A stretch of 64,000 bases of DNA from Pratylenchus scribneri (Eukaryota > Nematoda > Chromadorea > Rhabditida > Pratylenchidae): assembly GCA_030063045.1 (NCBI GenBank), contig JAQSEB010000173.1, positions 186,001 to 250,000 of the forward strand, written 5' to 3'. The notes under the pieces were generated by a model. The model was not told where the DNA came from and searched no databases. It was given only the letters and a program-made list of their open reading frames with translations. The translations under genes were made by a program, and so were the position numbers. Below are positions 47,587-58,195 of the stretch, piece after piece (position 1 is the first letter of the stretch; each line of letters opens with the position of its first letter).

Positions 47587-49823
47587 TTAAATTCCCTTGG
47601 CAAAATTGCTCAACTGGCACATTGTTCCCGAATATTTATCTTGGAACACATCAGTGGATGCAATCCCACTCACAAGGCCTCTTTTATTCAGCCAAAATGT
47701 GTAATTGGACCAGGGCAAATCGAACATTGGACAAGTGGGATTTTGTGCCGTTCCGCAAGTTGGATCGTCGGCATTGGCAATGACCAAAGGGCTTGCTGCC
47801 AAACCACTCCACATTCCAGTGCACATTTGCCAAAAGGGGTAATCCGTGGAGAGGATCACATTTCGTCCCTTCAATTAGAGATAAGAAAGTATCTGAGGTC
47901 TGGATTCAATTCAGGATTCCCGAAAAATCCGGAAACCGAAAATTGCGATGCAAAAAATTATATTTTGTATTTCTAAAACAAAATAATCAATAACAAAAAA
48001 ATTTCCAATATAAATTGACTTCAAGAAAAAATTATCACTAAAATTCCAGGGGAAATCTCTATCCAAAAATTTCAATGTTTTCCTATTCCTATTTTGGTTA
48101 TTTTAAAATACTCCCAAAGTGAAAAATTTCACACCAAAAATTGACATCAGGGAAAATTTTAAGTAAAATGCAAAAAAAAAGACCTTTTATCAATACTGAA
48201 AATACCGGTGCCTTTTCTGAGTAGTGATTTCATTTCCAGATTCTCGAAAAGATCCGCCGTAAACGAATTAGTTCAAAAAATTCCATTGATCGGGATTTGA
48301 ATAGGAATTCGCGAAAAATCTGAAATCGAAAATTTCTATCCAAAAAAGTTGATGATATTTTAGTATTTCTTGAATAAAATATTCCTTGAGGAAAAAATTC
48401 CATAAAAAATTACTCAAAATCACACGGAAAATGTGTAACTAAAATGCAAAAAATGACCTTTTACCAATAGCGAAAATATCGATGCGGTTAATAAGGTCCA
48501 GACTTGAATTATAAAATTTCCGAACCGAGTTAATTCGGAAAATTCCAAAATATTGTCAATCGTATTTTGATTCGGGACAGCTTATATCCCGATTCGGTTA
48601 CAGGATTTCCCAAACCATATCTGATCTATACCGTCAATGCCAAATATGTTGATGCAAATGCGCTCATCCATTGTTGTATTTGTGCGGGATTTAGGCCATA
48701 ACAACATTCGGTTGCATCAAAATTGGTCAAACAATTTCGAGTGCTAATTGTTGTGAATTGCATATGCAAAGTGCCTGGCATTGTCAGCCCATCGTTCACC
48801 CAGGCGCCGCCATTTTGGACAAAATAAGTGGCTTGAGCATCACCAGTAGAGGCAGATGGATTTGCTTCATGCTGGGCAGAGAGAATTAGGCCGGCATTTT
48901 TGATATTTTGCAATTCTTCCAGGCAGCCCTAGAATTTTAATTATAATTGATATTTACACATTATTTGTCACCAAATTTTTTTCCAACCACAAAATTGCCT
49001 TAGGTTTGCGTCAAATTAATCATAAAATTCTAAACTCTTACATGCTATTTTCATTTGTTTTACATCAAAAATGAACAAATAAATTAAAATCGAAATTTTA
49101 TCAAAATAGAAAAATAAAATTAATATCTAAATTTCATTTTTTTTTCAAATCTGAAGACAAATAATAAATAAGTACCTTATAAATATATATTTAAGTCGTT
49201 GATTTTTATGCTAAACTATTTTAGATTTTTAAAAAAAATTAAATCGATTTGTTTAACCATTTTATAGAATAGTAATCAATTTGTTTTTTAGCATGGTTTA
49301 TTTTTCGGATTTAAATCAATTTTAATTAAATCAAAAAATTTTTTGAAAAATTAAGCCATGTTTATAAATTTGAAATTTCGATTTAATATAATTTTGATCA
49401 AATTATAAAAATTTAATTAAATAAAATTGACTCCAAATCAATTAAGCCACAATTTAATGCTCTTGGATATTCAAAAAATATTAAAATTAAATTAACTCTA
49501 ATTAATTTGTTTTTTTAGAAAAAACCCACTCTTTGCTGTCCAACTGTGTTCGCATAGAGCACATATTGAAATCCGGCATTTTTCACTGCTGCCCAATTGA
49601 ATCCACTGCATGAAGTTGGACTACATGGAGCTTGGCAATTGCCCGAGCCAGGATGAACATTGACACCAATAATGCCAGTCGGATCAGTCGTGGGACATGT
49701 GGCGGTGCCGGCATTGGCTATAATAATAGCAATAATTAATTTTAATATTGCTTCTAATTTTATTATTTACTGATAAAATCCTAGTTTATTGAAAAGTGAT
49801 TGATTACCTAAATTAATTTTCAT
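47587..49823 (-). CDS. Secreted GH25 (Chalaropsis-type) lysozyme homologue, catalytic residues lost
   Basis: Four exons, 49823-49808, 49753-49530, 48928-48632 and 47868-47587, join in exact phase to 272 residues. The first splits the signal peptide (MKINLEAILKLIIAIIIANA). Fold markers in order: FNWAAVKNAGFQYV, AGLILSAQHEANP, QATYFVQNGGAWVNDGLTMP, CYGLNPAQIQQWM, LALTGRNVILSTDYPFWQMC, SPLVIANA, NYTFWLNK, STDVFQ. This is the GH25 barrel as in fungal and bacterial muramidases, which cleave peptidoglycan. Catalytic positions differ: the N-terminal GxDxS is GVNVH, and the LDxE motif is LHMQ; only the last Asp (STDVF) remains. It should be exported, disulfide-rich and inactive as a muramidase, perhaps a peptidoglycan binder or decoy. 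Similarity to fungal/bacterial rather than animal lysozymes suggests old horizontal transfer, since introns are present. Confidence 0.85.
47880..48600. repeat. Degenerate tandem duplication in GH25 intron 3
   Basis: Two diverged copies of roughly 300 bp, marked by GGATTCCCGAAAAATCCGGA / GGAATTCGCGAAAAATCTGA and by AATGCAAAAAAAAAGACCTT / AAATGCAAAAAATGACCTTT. They explain the long intron. No gene. Confidence 0.5.
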
Positions 49824-50190
49824 AGGTAATTTAATTTGCAATGTTAAGAAAGAATTTTGGTCGCTCTAAATTTCATCATTTCCAGGGATAGATCTAATTT
49901 CTCAATATTAGTCTATTCTTATCAAAATGGTTAAAAAGAATTAAATAAGGTAAAATTCGTGCTTATCATCCTAAATTACCATACAAAAATATTTTTTGAA
50001 ATTTTTATGACTTAAAAATTATCACTCTGAAAATATAATTAATTCCTATATTAATTAATTTTTTAAACATACATTCTTCTATTAGGGCAATTAATTGAAA
50101 GAAGACGAAGAATATTTTATAGTAAAATAGATTTTTAATTTTTGGAGACATTTTTTGGTCTTTGAAGAAATTAAATTTAAAATTTTTCCT

Positions 50191-50448
50191 TCATGATTTA
50201 CCCAATAATTTTCCATTACAGCTGGCAAAGCATTTAATTGAGGAGGTGGAATTTGTCCCAGATGGAATCATCATCAGTCCAATTCCAACCACATCTCCAA
50301 TTTTAAAATCTCCATGGGTATTTTCGAATTCATTTGTTGCCCCGTCAACATTCATTGCTCCTTTGTGCCAAATTCCAACGATTTGGCATATATCAAAGAT
50401 ATTTTCCATCCAATGGGAATTGACTATCACAAAATCCAATGTCACCAT
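50191..50448 (-). pseudogene. Lone SPRY exon
   Basis: One exon matches the central SPRY exon of the gene at 51.4-53.4 kb (GIWHKGAMNVDGATNEFENT, then GDFKIGDVVGIGLM, SSIKCFASCNGKLLG) and still ends with a good GTAAAT donor. Its 5' quarter has diverged and the flanking SPRY exons are not found on either side. Best read as a gene fragment, opposite in strand to the intact copy. Confidence 0.7.
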
Positions 50449-50470
50449 AAATAAAAATAAATTAAAATAA

Positions 50471-51354
50471 TAAATAATACAAAAAATATGAAAGATTTCA
50501 CCGTTTCATTCTCATCAGATATTTTGGGAATTTAAGAACAATTATACAGTCAGTCATAGCACCTAATATCTTAAAAAAGCTTTTAAATGGCATTGCCAAA
50601 TTATAGATAAAAATTTTTATTAAACAAGTTGTTTATGATATTGGTGTTAATTTAACAAACAAAAATTATAATTAAGAATTTTCAATTATATTATAAGAAT
50701 TTCAATACCAATTTTTAAACCTAATTTCAGTTGTTGATATGGATAAAAAACCGTTATTGTGCTAAAAAAGAATAACGTTAATTTTTTTTATAAAATGTAA
50801 TGAAATTTGATCAGTCACTCTGTAACCAATGACCTATTAATTTCACAAAATCCGTTCACTCGGCGGCTGTCCAATTTTTTCCATCTGTGCTCTGCTGATT
50901 TGTTTATATTCACATTGGCCAATTTCTACTGAAAGGAATTATGCAGGTGTATGTGTTATTTAAAACTGACTCATAATTTATATCAATGGCACATTTAATA
51001 AATATAATTTGTACTAATTAGGAAATCCAATAAAATTAAAAAAACAAATAGCAACACCTCAAATTTAAATTAAAAACAGTGTTAATTGATTTTAACTTTT
51101 TCTCATTTATTCTGGGATTACCAATAAAAGTAAATTTTAGTGATTATATAACCTTATACTTCTTATAAATATGCATATAAAAATCTAAAAAATTGCATAT
51201 TCTAATAAAATACCTATTTTTATTTTTTTAATTCTTCGTAAGGATTTTTTTACATATATTATCACTTTTAGTCAAGAAATAAATTATTTCTTTAAAAATT
51301 CCCTATTTATTAATATTTTTTAATATTTTTAAATATACTGTAAAATAAATATAG
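50471..51354. other. Intergenic, divergent promoters likely
   Basis: AT-rich spacer between the minus-strand SPRY relic and the plus-strand SPRY gene. No RNA gene or repeat recognised. Confidence 0.4.
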
Positions 51355-53371
51355 ATGGACCCATCGGCAACAGATAACATTGAAATCGATGATGATGAGA
51401 TATCAATATCAGTGTCAACAATGCCGGCTAATTTCGAAAATAATCATTTTACTTTCACAACATTTGGATCAGCAATTCGAAATACAGCTCGGCGAAAAAT
51501 GCAGGCATATTGGGTTGAATATATTTTATAAATATACTATAGATTTATGCTTTATATATTTTACAGGCTATCATTTCACCAAATTCCTCTCGTCTGTTGC
51601 TTTTCCTTCTTTTTTGCAATATTTTTTTGCTTATCTTCATTTTTTGGAAGACCGTGAGTAGCAGCAAAGTAAGTGAACAAAATAGAGGAAAAAATTTTTT
51701 AAAGAAAATTTTTGATACTTTATCCTAGCTTCAGTCAAAAGTCAAAACTATAGATTCAAAAGTATTGTTTCCCGAAAGAACTTACCCTATGGCTTTATAA
51801 CAATGAAAAAATAGTTAACGGCAAATTCTCTGGAAAATGAAAATCTGATTTTTAATATTTAGGGAATGCACTCAATTTTGTAATTTTATTAATTTTTTGA
51901 AAATAAATGTATTATTCATTTTCAGCAAGAAAATTATGCAAATCAATTTGTCGTATCTGAGCAAATGAAATATAATAAATTGGATGTCGAGGATTGTGGA
52001 TTGGATTTGGTCATTTTTCGCAAAGGACTTGCAGTGAAACATTCCGGCCCAGAAGGTAAATGTGTAATTCGAGTTTAATTCAATAAAAATATTTTACTTT
52101 TTTCAGTAAATTCTGTTCGTGCCATTTTGCCAATTCCCAAATTTGATAAAAATGCCAAAAAGCCATCTATTTCTGTCTATTTTGAAATAGACATTTTCAA
52201 TATAGGAGCAGATAAATGGTAAATTAAAATTAATGAACTTTTTTTCTTCGCCGCATCGCCGAACAATATTTTACTTTATTATCTATTTTGGGTAATTAAT
52301 AACTAAAATTTAGTAATTTTTTTTTAATTAATCAATTTGAATGAGCAATATAATAGGTCCATATATGTTAGATACTCAATAGTATGTTGAATATATGAAT
52401 TTTGGCATTTTAAGGGCGGAATTCTATACCCTTGTTTTTATTGTCAATAATTTCGACATTTTATATATATATTCCATTAAAACCCCTGAAAAAGCTACAT
52501 TTGAAGATTAAATGTTTTTTTTTTAAAATTATCTTTGTCGCACACTGGGGTCAAATTGGGGAAATTTGGGGGAAAATGGCTCAATTACCCCTAGTTGCGA
52601 TTTCGCAAATAAAATAAAATTTACGCTTTAGCCTTCCGCAAAAGAACTTTATTTAATTTCAAAACTGGACGGATTTTCGCCTTTGCAATACGAAGACTAA
52701 TGGATCTGGGAATGATCCTGGAAAGCATAGGGAAAAGATGAAAAGTGCCTCCATGGGCTGGCTTTAAAAGGCAAAGCTTTCCGCTCTGATTTAGCGGAAA
52801 GAAGGTGGAAGGAGAGGGGGAGGAGGGGCGGCTGGGAAAAAGGAAAATATAGCTGCTGCTAATAAGTTGTGGTTCAGTTAATATGTAATAGGTAGTTGCG
52901 ACAAAAGACTGTGATGGAAATGCCATTTTTTTTCTTTTTTAAAGGTATGGAGGCATTGGATTTTGTGAAGACCGATTCCCGTTGGACGGAAACGATCTTG
53001 GTTATGTAATGAATTCAATTGGAATTTGGAACAAAGGAGGAATGGACATTGATGGAGCACGAATTGAATTCGAAAATACCAGCGGGGATTTTAAAGTCGG
53101 CGATGTGGTTGGAATTGGATTGATGACTCAATTGGAGGCAAATTCCACTTTGTCCATAAAATGTTTTTCCAGCAGCAATGGAAAATTATTGGGTAATTAC
53201 AATAAAAATATTTTTTAAAAGAAAATTTATTTTTAAGATACACATGTTTTGCCCGAAAAATTTACAAATATGAAACTTTTTCCGGCAGTCTCTTTGCGTA
53301 ATAATGAATCAGTTCACGTAAATTTTGGCAAGGATGAATGGCAATATAATCCATTAAAGCTTATCCAGTGA
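51355..53371 (+). CDS. Membrane-anchored SPRY protein
   Basis: Six exons (51355-51513, 51567-51668, 51926-52055, 52107-52218, 52945-53192, 53238-53371) join in phase to 294 residues. Residues 1-53 are acidic then Arg-rich (RNTARRKMQ); exon 2 is one strong hydrophobic helix (LLLFLLFCNIFLLIFIFW); about 88-290 are a SPRY domain (YGGIGFCEDRFPLDG, NSIGIWNKGGMDIDG, FGKDEWQY). A single internal helix with basic residues before it predicts a type II membrane protein with the SPRY domain outside the cytosol, or a tail held at the ER. SPRY domains bind protein partners; target unknown. The start is preceded directly by an AG (ATAG|ATG), so trans-splicing or an upstream 5'UTR exon is possible. Intron 4 (52219-52944) is long and carries a purine-rich tract. 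Confidence 0.85.
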
Positions 53372-53987
53372 AAGAGATGGGAGAGAGATTAAAATTTTTA
53401 TTAAATTCCATGAATTCTTGATTTGTTATGGGAATAATTTCATTGATATTTTCTCTTCGGGCATTTTCAATTTTTAATATCATATTTTTTCTTATTTTAT
53501 TCAATTTTATTACATATAATCCATTTGAATAAAAAAACATTTTACGATATAACATTAAATTCACTTTTGGCACATATATAGCTTTTAGGAGAGCCGTCCT
53601 TTTTAAGCCACAGTCCATTCCGATAATCTGATTTTCGCCCTTCCTTTTCATCACAAATTACGTAGAGGATAGAGGCATGGAAAGGAAATCGGCCTATTAG
53701 GGGGCTTGGCAATTCCCCCGAGGGGCAATGTTGGAAATTTATGCGGGAGAGCGCGGCTAATTTTCAGCACATCAAAGCACATCTTAAATAAAGCGTTAAA
53801 ATAGCCAATAGTGAGATTGTTTTGAAGAGCGACGAGAGAATCAATACTATAAGCAAATTTTTACTTGCTTTTAATGCGGAAGTAAATCAAATATATTCAA
53901 ATAATTTGTGGCACATTTTATTTCCTATTCCTATTCACAGCTGAATTTTTTCTAGCCAAAGAAACAATAATAAAAAATATTGTAGGA
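53372..53987. other. Intergenic with a GC-richer stretch
   Basis: The 53640-53860 part is clearly less AT-rich than its surroundings (GGGGGCTTGGCAATTCCCCC palindrome-like). I could not match it to a known RNA. A 97-codon minus-strand frame (53654-53361) overlaps the end of the SPRY gene and has no known motif. Confidence 0.35.
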
Positions 53988-54200
53988 ATGAAAATGAATT
54001 TATTTATAAATATTGCCATTATCTCTTTTTTAATTCTTTCAATTTCCTCCAATTTATACGGCAAAGCAATGCTTTCATTGGCCACTCATTTTAACATTGG
54101 TCAGTGCCTAGGGAGAAAGTTCCGAAGATTCCGACAGGGTCATAAATTTGGAAAAGCTTACCCGAAGTTTGAACAAAATTCCAATAAAATGAATGGATAG
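53988..54200 (+). CDS. Small secreted basic peptide
   Basis: A single open frame of 70 codons from ATG 53988 to TAG. It starts with a strong signal peptide (MNLFINIAIISFLILSISS) followed by a short basic region rich in Arg, Lys, Phe and Gly (GRKFRRFRQGHKFGKAY) with one cysteine. A TTGTAG acceptor sits just before the ATG, so an upstream non-coding exon or trans-splice site is plausible. Not a known family to me; size and charge would suit an antimicrobial-like or effector peptide, which is inference only. No paralogue in the window. Confidence 0.5.
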   Translation: MKMNLFINIAIISFLILSISSNLYGKAMLSLATHFNIGQCLGRKFRRFRQGHKFGKAYPKFEQNSNKMNG

Positions 54201-54225
54201 CATCACTTTTTTGGGCCCTTAATAA

Positions 54226-54405
54226 ATAGGGTTATTCAAAGTCGATTTCAGTTTGAGAAATTCGATCAATTTAAAACTGAAATTGGGAATTTTTGCTTTT
54301 TAAAATCGAAAATAGGAGAAACCAAAACCGAAAACGGACCATTTTTGAAAATCGAAAATCAGTTTTAAAACCGAAACCTTTTTAAAACAGACTTTGAGCA
54401 ACCCT
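54226..54405. repeat. Short TA-ended inverted-repeat element
   Basis: TAGGGTTATTCAAAGTC at the left and GACTTTGAGCAACCCTA at the right are near-perfect inverted ends around an AACCGAAAA-rich middle. Related AACCGAAAA/GGAGAA tracts occur at 7310-7410 and 31690-31800. TA at both ends would fit a Tc1/mariner-derived MITE. Confidence 0.6.
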
Positions 54406-56519
54406 AATGTTAAATTGGGAAAGTTTCGATGATTTCCGAAATTTGGACAATATTCAAATCAAAATAATGGATATCGACATTTTTTAAACTTTTATTATTA
54501 ATTAATATGCCGAATTCTCGAAAGGAAACATTTTTTAAATTTTCAAATTAACTTTGAAATAAAACATAAATAAATTGCAATTTTAGGCACACTTTATGGT
54601 ACCGGAACGCAGCAATGGCGAAATTTGAAGTTATTTTTTGTAAATTATTTAATTTACTAATTTTCCTTAAAGGCATGCCATCGATGAATGGAATGCCAAA
54701 AATGCAGTTATCCATGGATTTCAATTTAATCTGATAAATCCAACGAATTTTGATACAAAGTAAAAATTTTTTGGGAAATAAAAATTTAATGATTTTGTTT
54801 TTTATAGTTTGGACATTCGTTTTTGTGACATTATTCAACATAATTTGGTGGCATTGTATGTGCCATTCGGGGAGGGCATTGGACAACATAATGGGCAAAT
54901 TTCTGAATTTCGAATTGCATTGAGCATGTTTGTAGCCTAAAATTAACATTATTTTTAAATTACAAAAATCTAAATTTTCTCAATTATAATAATTTTAGGT
55001 GTAAGCGATTCCGAATTCCATGTTTGGTTGATCGAATGCCGGCTTCAATTGAAGGCACGAAAAGAATTTTTTATTGATTTTTATTTTGCTAATTTTTGAA
55101 TAGGCAATCAATTTGTTCATCAAATTGGGCCTTCGGATGGATTCATGAGTAGGGCATTGGTCCAATTGGTACTTCGAATGATGTGGAGTTCATTTATTCT
55201 CCTCTACAAACATCCAAATGGTCAAAAATTTTTTTATAATTTTTAAAAATTTTAAAAATATTTTCTTAATTTTGTCCAAATTATATAAAATTATATAAGA
55301 AAAAATTTTGACTTTAATTTTTAGTTTTTAAAATTTTTATATGTTTTTAATTAATTAAGTTATCATATAAATTGAATATTAAAAATAAATTTTAAAAATT
55401 TCTTCACAGATTTATCTGAACTTCTTCCACTTTTTGCCCTTTGGCGTTCCTCCAGTGTTTCGCGTGTTTCATTTCGTCTCCTTCAACTTCCCATTGATCC
55501 CGACCCAAATCGTTATGCTCTCTTTTTGAAGCATGTTCGAGAGCGATTGAGGCAAACAAATATTGTACATTTTGTTAATCTATTAATTTTGAAGAGCGAG
55601 AAATATTATAAATAATTTTATAATTATTAATTTTTGGACAAAAATTAAGATGTAAATAACAAATTAAATAAAAAATTATTTAAATTAAATTGTGCAGAAA
55701 CTAAAAATTGAAATTTTCTGAATTTTTTCGTATTCTTTAATTATTTTTTAAAAAAAAATATATAAATTTTATAATTTTAAAATTTCCTTAATTTCTGCAA
55801 ATTTTATTAATTTGACAATATTTAATTTTTTCCGATTGTCTACACTAATGATTTGGGCACCGTCCATTCGGTGTTGGCACAAGCCTCTCGATTGAACATG
55901 ACTGAAACCAGACATTCTTATTTAGTCGCAAATATGGTTTTCCCTGAAATATAAAATATTAATATACAAATTTTCAAGGATCTTCGTCTTTTGGAGGATT
56001 TCCTAGGCTCAGAATATCATTGCAATATTACTGGCTTCCAATTTGTACGGCATCAACCATTGATTAAGGTAAATATTTCTGAAAAATATAGCAATAACTT
56101 TTTGTCCAAGAAAAATTTTTTACATTCAAAAATGGATATTTTTATTTTCTGATAATTATTTATTATTTTGAATCAAATTAAATTAGTTTTAACAAAAAAT
56201 ACAATTATAATTCTCTGAAGTAATAAATAATATTTAACAATATGTATATAATTTTTTGGTTATGGATAAGGATAAAAAATTGTGTGTTTAAAAAATTATA
56301 TAAAATTGCTTTTATCAAGAATTAGCGAAATTTTTAATATACATATATATAAATATTTCTACTAATTCTTTCCTAAATAATCAAAATAAATTTAATTTCA
56401 TCGGATACCTATTCGCTTACTTTTTAATTTGATATCAAAAAATTAAAATCAGGTTTTTAATTCTTAAATTATAAAATTTTATGCTATTTGACATTTTAAA
56501 AACCGAAAAAAAAATTAGC

Positions 56520-56592
56520 CGCTCCTGGTTGGACTCGAACCAACAACCTTTTGGTTAACAGCCAAACGCGCTAACCATTGCGCCACAAGAGC
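56520..56592 (-). tRNA. tRNA-Asn (GTT)
   Basis: 73 nt forming a full cloverleaf: acceptor GCTCTTG pairs with CAGGAGC (one T-G wobble), A-box TGGCGCAATGGTTAGCGCG, anticodon loop CTGTTAA giving GTT, B-box GGTTCGAGTCC, discriminator G. A T-run (nine T) follows within 10 bases as a Pol III terminator. It sits antisense in the largest intron of the glutamate-receptor relic. Confidence 0.97.
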
Positions 56593-56876
56593 TCAAAGAT
56601 GTTCGCTTCTTTGCTCTTTTCTATTCTTCCTCCCCAACCAAATATCCAAATAAAAAAAGAAAAAGGCGTAATTTGGGGAGGAGAAATTGGTTTTTTAACC
56701 ATAACTTTCTTGTTAATTGAGCAAATCAAATGATTTATACTTCAAAAATGTTCGGTATATAACCATTATCTATAAGCAACAGATTTTAGTATTTCACTTC
56801 AACAAATTTCACCCCATTTTTCTGAAAATATATAAATTAATAACAAAATTGTTTGCAAAACAAAATTTAATTCAAC

Positions 56877-58195
56877 ATGGCGAAAACACATTTTAATTCC
56901 GCCTGGCGAAAACACATTTTAATTCCGCCTGGCGAAAACACATTTTAATTCCGCCTGGCGAAACACATTTTAATTCCGCATGGCGAAAACACATTTTAAT
57001 TCCGCCTGACGAAAACACATTTTAATTCCGCCTGGCGAAACACATTTTAATTCCGCATGGCGAAAACACATTTTAATTCCGCCTGGCGAAAACACATTTT
57101 AATTCCGCCTGACGAAAACACATTTTAATTCCGCCTGGCGAAACACATTTTAATTCCGCATGGCGAAAACACATTTTAATTCCGCCTGACGAAAACACAT
57201 TTTAATTCCGCATGGCGAAAACACATTTTAATTCCGCCTGGCGAAGCACATTTTAATTCCGCATGGCGAAAACACATTTTTTCCGCCTGGTGAAAATTTA
57301 ATTCCGCCTGGCGAAAACACATTTTAATTCAGCCTGGCGAAGCACATTTTAATTCCGCATGGCGAAAACACATTTTAATTCCGCCTGACGAAAACACATT
57401 TTAATTCCGCATGGCGAAAACACATTTTAATTCCGCCTGGCGAAGCACATTTTAATTCCGCATGGCGAAAACACATTTTTTCCGCCTGGCGAAAACACAT
57501 TTTAATTCCGCCTGGCGAAAACACATTTTAATTCAGCCTGGCGAAGCACATTTTAATTCCGCATGGCGAAAACACATTTTAATTCCGCCTGACGAAAACA
57601 CATTTTAATTCCGCATGGCGAAAACACATTTTAATTCCGCCTGGCGAAGCACATTTTAATTCCGCATGGCGAAAACACATTTTTTCCGCCTGGCGAAAAC
57701 ACATTTTAATTCCGCCTGGCGAAAACACATTTTAATTCAGCCTGGCGAAGCACATTTTAATTCCGCATGGCGAAAACACATTTTAATTCCGCCTGACGAA
57801 AACACATTTTAATTCCGCCTGGCGAAACACATTTTAATTCCGCATGGCGAAAACACATTTTAATTCCGCCTGACGAAAACACATTTTAATTCCGCATGGC
57901 GAAAACACATTTTAATTCCGCCTGGCGAAGCACATTTTAATTCCGCATGGCGAAAACACATTTTTTCCGCCTGGCGAAAATTTAATTCCGCCTGGCGAAA
58001 ACACATTTTAATTCAGCCTGGCGAAGCACATTTTAATTCCGCATGGCGAAAACACATTTTAATTCCGCCTGACGAAAACACATTTTAATTCCGCATGGCG
58101 AAAACACATTTTAATTCCGCCTGACGAAACACATTTAAATTCCGCCTGGTGAAACACATTTTAATTCCGCCTGGCGAAAATATATTTTCCGCCTG
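56877..58195. repeat. 26-bp satellite array (TTCCGCCTGGCGAAAACACA)
   Basis: About 50 tandem units of 25-26 bp (CCTGGCGAAAACACATTTTA + ATTCCG). Unit variants (GCATGG, CCTGACG, GAAGCAC, ATTTTTTCC, TTCAGCC) recur in a fixed order with a longer period of roughly 180-230 bp, so the array has a higher-order structure. Edges are more decayed. It lies beside the tRNA gene in the receptor intron. Confidence 0.95.

Noticed and set aside
52621..52926. 101-codon minus-strand frame in intron 4 of the SPRY gene
   Set aside because: Ser/Pro/Leu run is the complement of a purine-rich tract; no splice or domain support.
53361..53654. 97-codon minus-strand frame
   Set aside because: Overlaps the end of a real SPRY exon, no homologue recognised, Lys/Ile/Asn composition as expected from AT-rich DNA.
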